From: Tieghemiomyces parasiticus | Taxonomy: Eukaryota; Kickxellomycota; Dimargaritomycetes; Dimargaritales; Dimargaritaceae | Reading direction: 5' to 3' | Length of the DNA: 19,167 nt | Assembly (NCBI GenBank): GCA_027575765.1 | Contig: JANBPT010000918.1 | Location: 1-19,167 of the forward strand | Shown: positions 16,873-19,167 of the stretch, one piece after another | Layout: each line of letters starts with the position of its first letter | How positions within the stretch are numbered: position 1 is the first letter of the stretch | Translations under genes and position numbers: made by a program | Notes under the pieces: model-generated | The model's input: only the letters and a program-made list of their open reading frames with translations | Told to the model about the DNA's origin: nothing | Database searches by the model: none

Positions 16873-18122
16873 TAGATGAAACCTAAGAGAGTCAACAATG
16901 ACAAATCGATTGGTATAAACCACTCCAGGATTAAACCATTTTTTGACTTCACAGCTTACTTTTTTTTAACCATCCATCATGTCTACTCTTCTAACCCCCT
17001 CCGCCACTCCACCCGTTAACCAGGCGTGATGTATGGGTCCTTATTTATCATTACTATCTGGAGGGCTGCAAGGCAGATGCTATTTTTAATGTTTTGACTT
17101 CCAAGCTGGGCTTGGCTACCCTTAGCCACTCCACCATCTACAGGTGGCTGGCTCGCTTTCGCACAGGTCACTACTCTTTTGCAGATGGTCCTCGTTCTGG
17201 CCGCCCATCAGATGACATTGGTGGATATTATGGAGCCATACTTCTGGAACGGTTGGAGGAAGACCCTCGACTGACTGCTGAGCAGCTGGCCTGGGCCTGC
17301 CATACTTTCCCTAGTACCATGCGCAATGTCCTACGCAGGGACTTGGGGTTGCACAGCTATTTCAACCGCTGGGTCCCCCACAACCTCACCGACGACCAGC
17401 GCCACAAGCGGGTACGTTTTGCCACCGTGTTCCTGGAGAAGTTAAATGGGGCTAGTGACTACCTGCTGGACTCCATCGTCACAGGCGACGAGACTTGGGT
17501 GTACCTCTATGATCCCCCTGCTGGCTCCAATCGCCGGAGGTGGTGTCCTAAAGGTGGCCCTGTCCCAACTGAGACTTACCAAGGCCATACCCCACCCAAT
17601 GTGATGCTGACCAATGTTTTCCACCCGGTGTGGCCTATTACACCTGAGTGTCAAGCCCCCTAGTGCCAAGGGCTCCGCCGAACTCTATGTAGAGTACGGG
17701 CTGAAGCCCATGGTTCAGGTCTGGGTGGAGGCACGTGGAGGTCTGGACCGTCACCCCCTGCGGCTTCACCATGATAATGCACCACCACATTGTGCTGCAG
17801 CTACCCAGGCCTACATTTCTGACACCAGAATCAAATTCCTGCCAGCCCCTCCTTACAGCCCTGGTCTGGCCCCCCGCAACTTCCGGCTGTTCAGGAATAT
17901 CAAACAGCGGTTGAGGGGCAAGAAGTTCAACACAGTGGAGGCGGTCGTGGACGCCTGGCAATTGCAGCTAGCCAAGCCCCAGCCAAATCCCCAGCCAAAT
18001 GACTATAGGGCCTGATTTGATAGCTGGATAGAAAGGGCTCGCCGAGTGGTACAGAGTGGTGGCAATTATATTTAGTAAACACCATTTGACTTGGAAATTC
18101 TCATAGTTTTTGGTTGCATCTA
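16873..18122 (+). mobile_element. Mariner-type DNA transposon, better preserved copy
   Basis: Element body 16875-18120 (1,246 bp) between TA at 16873-16874 and 18121-18122. Left end GATGAAACC and right end GGTTGCATC are diverged terminal inverted repeats; the inner parts (ACAAATCGATTGGT and its counterpart CCATTTGACTT) still correspond. The body carries one transposase in plus orientation. Borders are confirmed by the reverse copy at 5387-6628, which starts and ends at matching positions. Confidence 0.88.
16979..18075 (+). pseudogene. Mariner transposase pseudogene (forward copy, DD34D type)
   Basis: The DDE transposase is readable almost end to end. The ATG at 16979 opens MSTLLTPSATPPVNQ, then the frame shifts near 17020 into the main frame (to 17663). 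That frame contains a helix-turn-helix (STIYRWLARFRTGHYS), the GPRSGRPS linker and GDETWVYLYDP with the first catalytic Asp. A second frameshift near 17655-17665 leads to HHDNAPPH with the second Asp, then YSPGLAPRNFRLF. The third acid is Asn, 34 residues after the second, which marks the mariner DD34D class but with the active residue lost. A TGA at 18013-18015 interrupts the C-terminus, whose frame continues to TAG 18073-18075 (IERARRVVQSGGNYI). Four lesions make it inactive. Confidence 0.9.
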
Positions 18123-19167
18123 TAAACACCCCACTTGTGGTAGCCGAGATGCAAACTTCGGTAGCCACTAATCACCAACCACCCCTCCCCTCATCGTCAT
18201 CAATAGCACGGTTGGTCAACCAGTATGATACCAACCGCAGACCATCTCCGCCTTGCATAACCTCGGCCCAGTTATCTACCCCACCACATCAACGAAGAAA
18301 CTTGCAAGAAAATCACACTACCTCTTTCGCCTACTTGCAAACCATCGCCTATCAGATGCTCTTCTTTCTCATTGTACGACTTCGACCAGAGTAGCCTTGC
18401 CGAGGACAACACCTCGGCACCTCCCACACGAACTAAACCGGCTAATTAAGCCAACGAAAGGGCACTTCAACCAGGACATCATTAACCCACGTCCATCTAT
18501 CACATTGCCAATCTTCCACCGGTTCCCACCTACCACACCACCCATCATTATACCTTTTATTCTTCAACGTCAGCAGGCGACGAGCCAGATATCACTTTGA
18601 AGAAATTAACCAATAACCGCGTTTCCGGAAGTCACCCCCCCCCAGGTACCAAGCACGCTGGTCAAACCCTTCTCTAACCTACCTTAAACGCACCATTGAC
18701 CAAGCCTGAGGAGAGCTTACCTTTCATGACGCACGACTCCTCTCCCTCGAATAACTCCCAAGTTCGTTACCGGTATACCGTACGAGCAGATAAGGCCAGG
18801 CTGCTTGGAGACTAGCAACCGGCCCCCCGAAACTCAAATACTAATGATTCCTCGCCTATTCTTTATTTTTCTAGATAATAGGTCCACCACCAGATTAGCG
18901 CCTACTATAAACTTCACCTGTACAGATAGAGGACCGGGACGTTTGTATGCTGGGCGGAGTTAAGCATGCATCAATATAGCCCTTTGACAGCTCGTCTTTT
19001 CCGTTTATCAGCAAATTAATTTATAATCAATGGAATGGTCTCTGCGCAGGATGGCCGCGATACGGAGACGGTTGGGACGTTGAAAATAATAATTAAAAGC
19101 GTAATGTGACGGTCACTGACAGCGGGAGTGATGCTGGTGGCCTCATTCATAAGATAATGGCTCCTTT
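18123..19167. other. Terminal spacer, CT-rich then AT-rich
   Basis: From 18150 to about 18720 the plus strand is strongly C/T/A-rich and G-poor, resembling the leader upstream of the SCY1-like gene. The 115-codon frame at 18253-18600 starts at TTG and has no motif. A 29-codon ATG frame at 18726-18815 (ending RADKARLLGD) follows the CT-rich stretch. After that I see no coding sequence. Confidence 0.4.

Noticed and set aside
5387..18122. The two mariners as a composite transposon carrying three genes
   Set aside because: Both copies are inactive and diverged, each has its own TA duplication, and the genes between are ordinary housekeeping genes. Independent insertions explain it better.
18253..18600. 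115-codon plus-strand frame
   Set aside because: It starts at TTG in a CT-rich stretch and resembles no protein family that I know.
1..19167. CRISPR arrays, rRNA genes, bacterial-type operons or telomere repeats
   Set aside because: No regularly spaced repeats, rRNA-like blocks or telomeric tandem repeats were seen, and the gene structure is eukaryotic.

Overview
The window looks like a piece of a fungal nuclear genome, probably an early-diverging (zygomycete-grade) lineage. The reasons are GC-rich coding sequence, spliceosomal introns of about 110-195 bp with GTAAGT-type donors, pyrimidine-rich gene-proximal DNA, and a gene set known from fungi: heat-shock factor, Scy1-like pseudokinase, GPI-anchored fasciclin protein and folylpolyglutamate synthase. 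The lineage is an inference from style; no marker settles it.

Layout. 1-1557 (+): 3' part of a heat-shock transcription factor, entered at the end of an exon inside its DNA-binding domain. 1731-2306 (+): protein-like blocks in shifting frames, probably a decayed gene I cannot name. 2307-5386: long spacer without a convincing gene, with a TATA-like box before a 37-codon ORF. 5387-6628 (-): badly decayed mariner transposon. 6629-7631: SCY1-like upstream region. 7632-10583 (+): intronless SCY1-like 2 pseudokinase. 10818-11852 (-): intronless secreted two-domain fasciclin protein, convergent with SCY1-like. 11853-13732: spacer with an inverted repeat, a hairpin, and a TATA-preceded small ORF at 13027. 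13733-16473 (-): folylpolyglutamate synthase in eight exons with a probable mitochondrial presequence and one GC-AG intron. 16474-16872: its upstream region with a 14-bp palindrome. 16873-18122 (+): second, better preserved but still broken mariner. 18123-19167: CT-rich then AT-richer spacer.

The four clear genes are unrelated housekeeping or cell-surface functions: stress transcription, clathrin/endosome traffic, cell-surface adhesion and one-carbon metabolism. I see no operon or gene-cluster logic. The most distinctive structure is the pair of mariner copies in opposite orientation, both with recognisable terminal inverted repeats and TA target duplications, about 10 kb apart around three intact genes. 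I found no CRISPR array, rRNA, tRNA or convincing new system. The candidate novelties are short ORFs and the decayed gene, all at low confidence.
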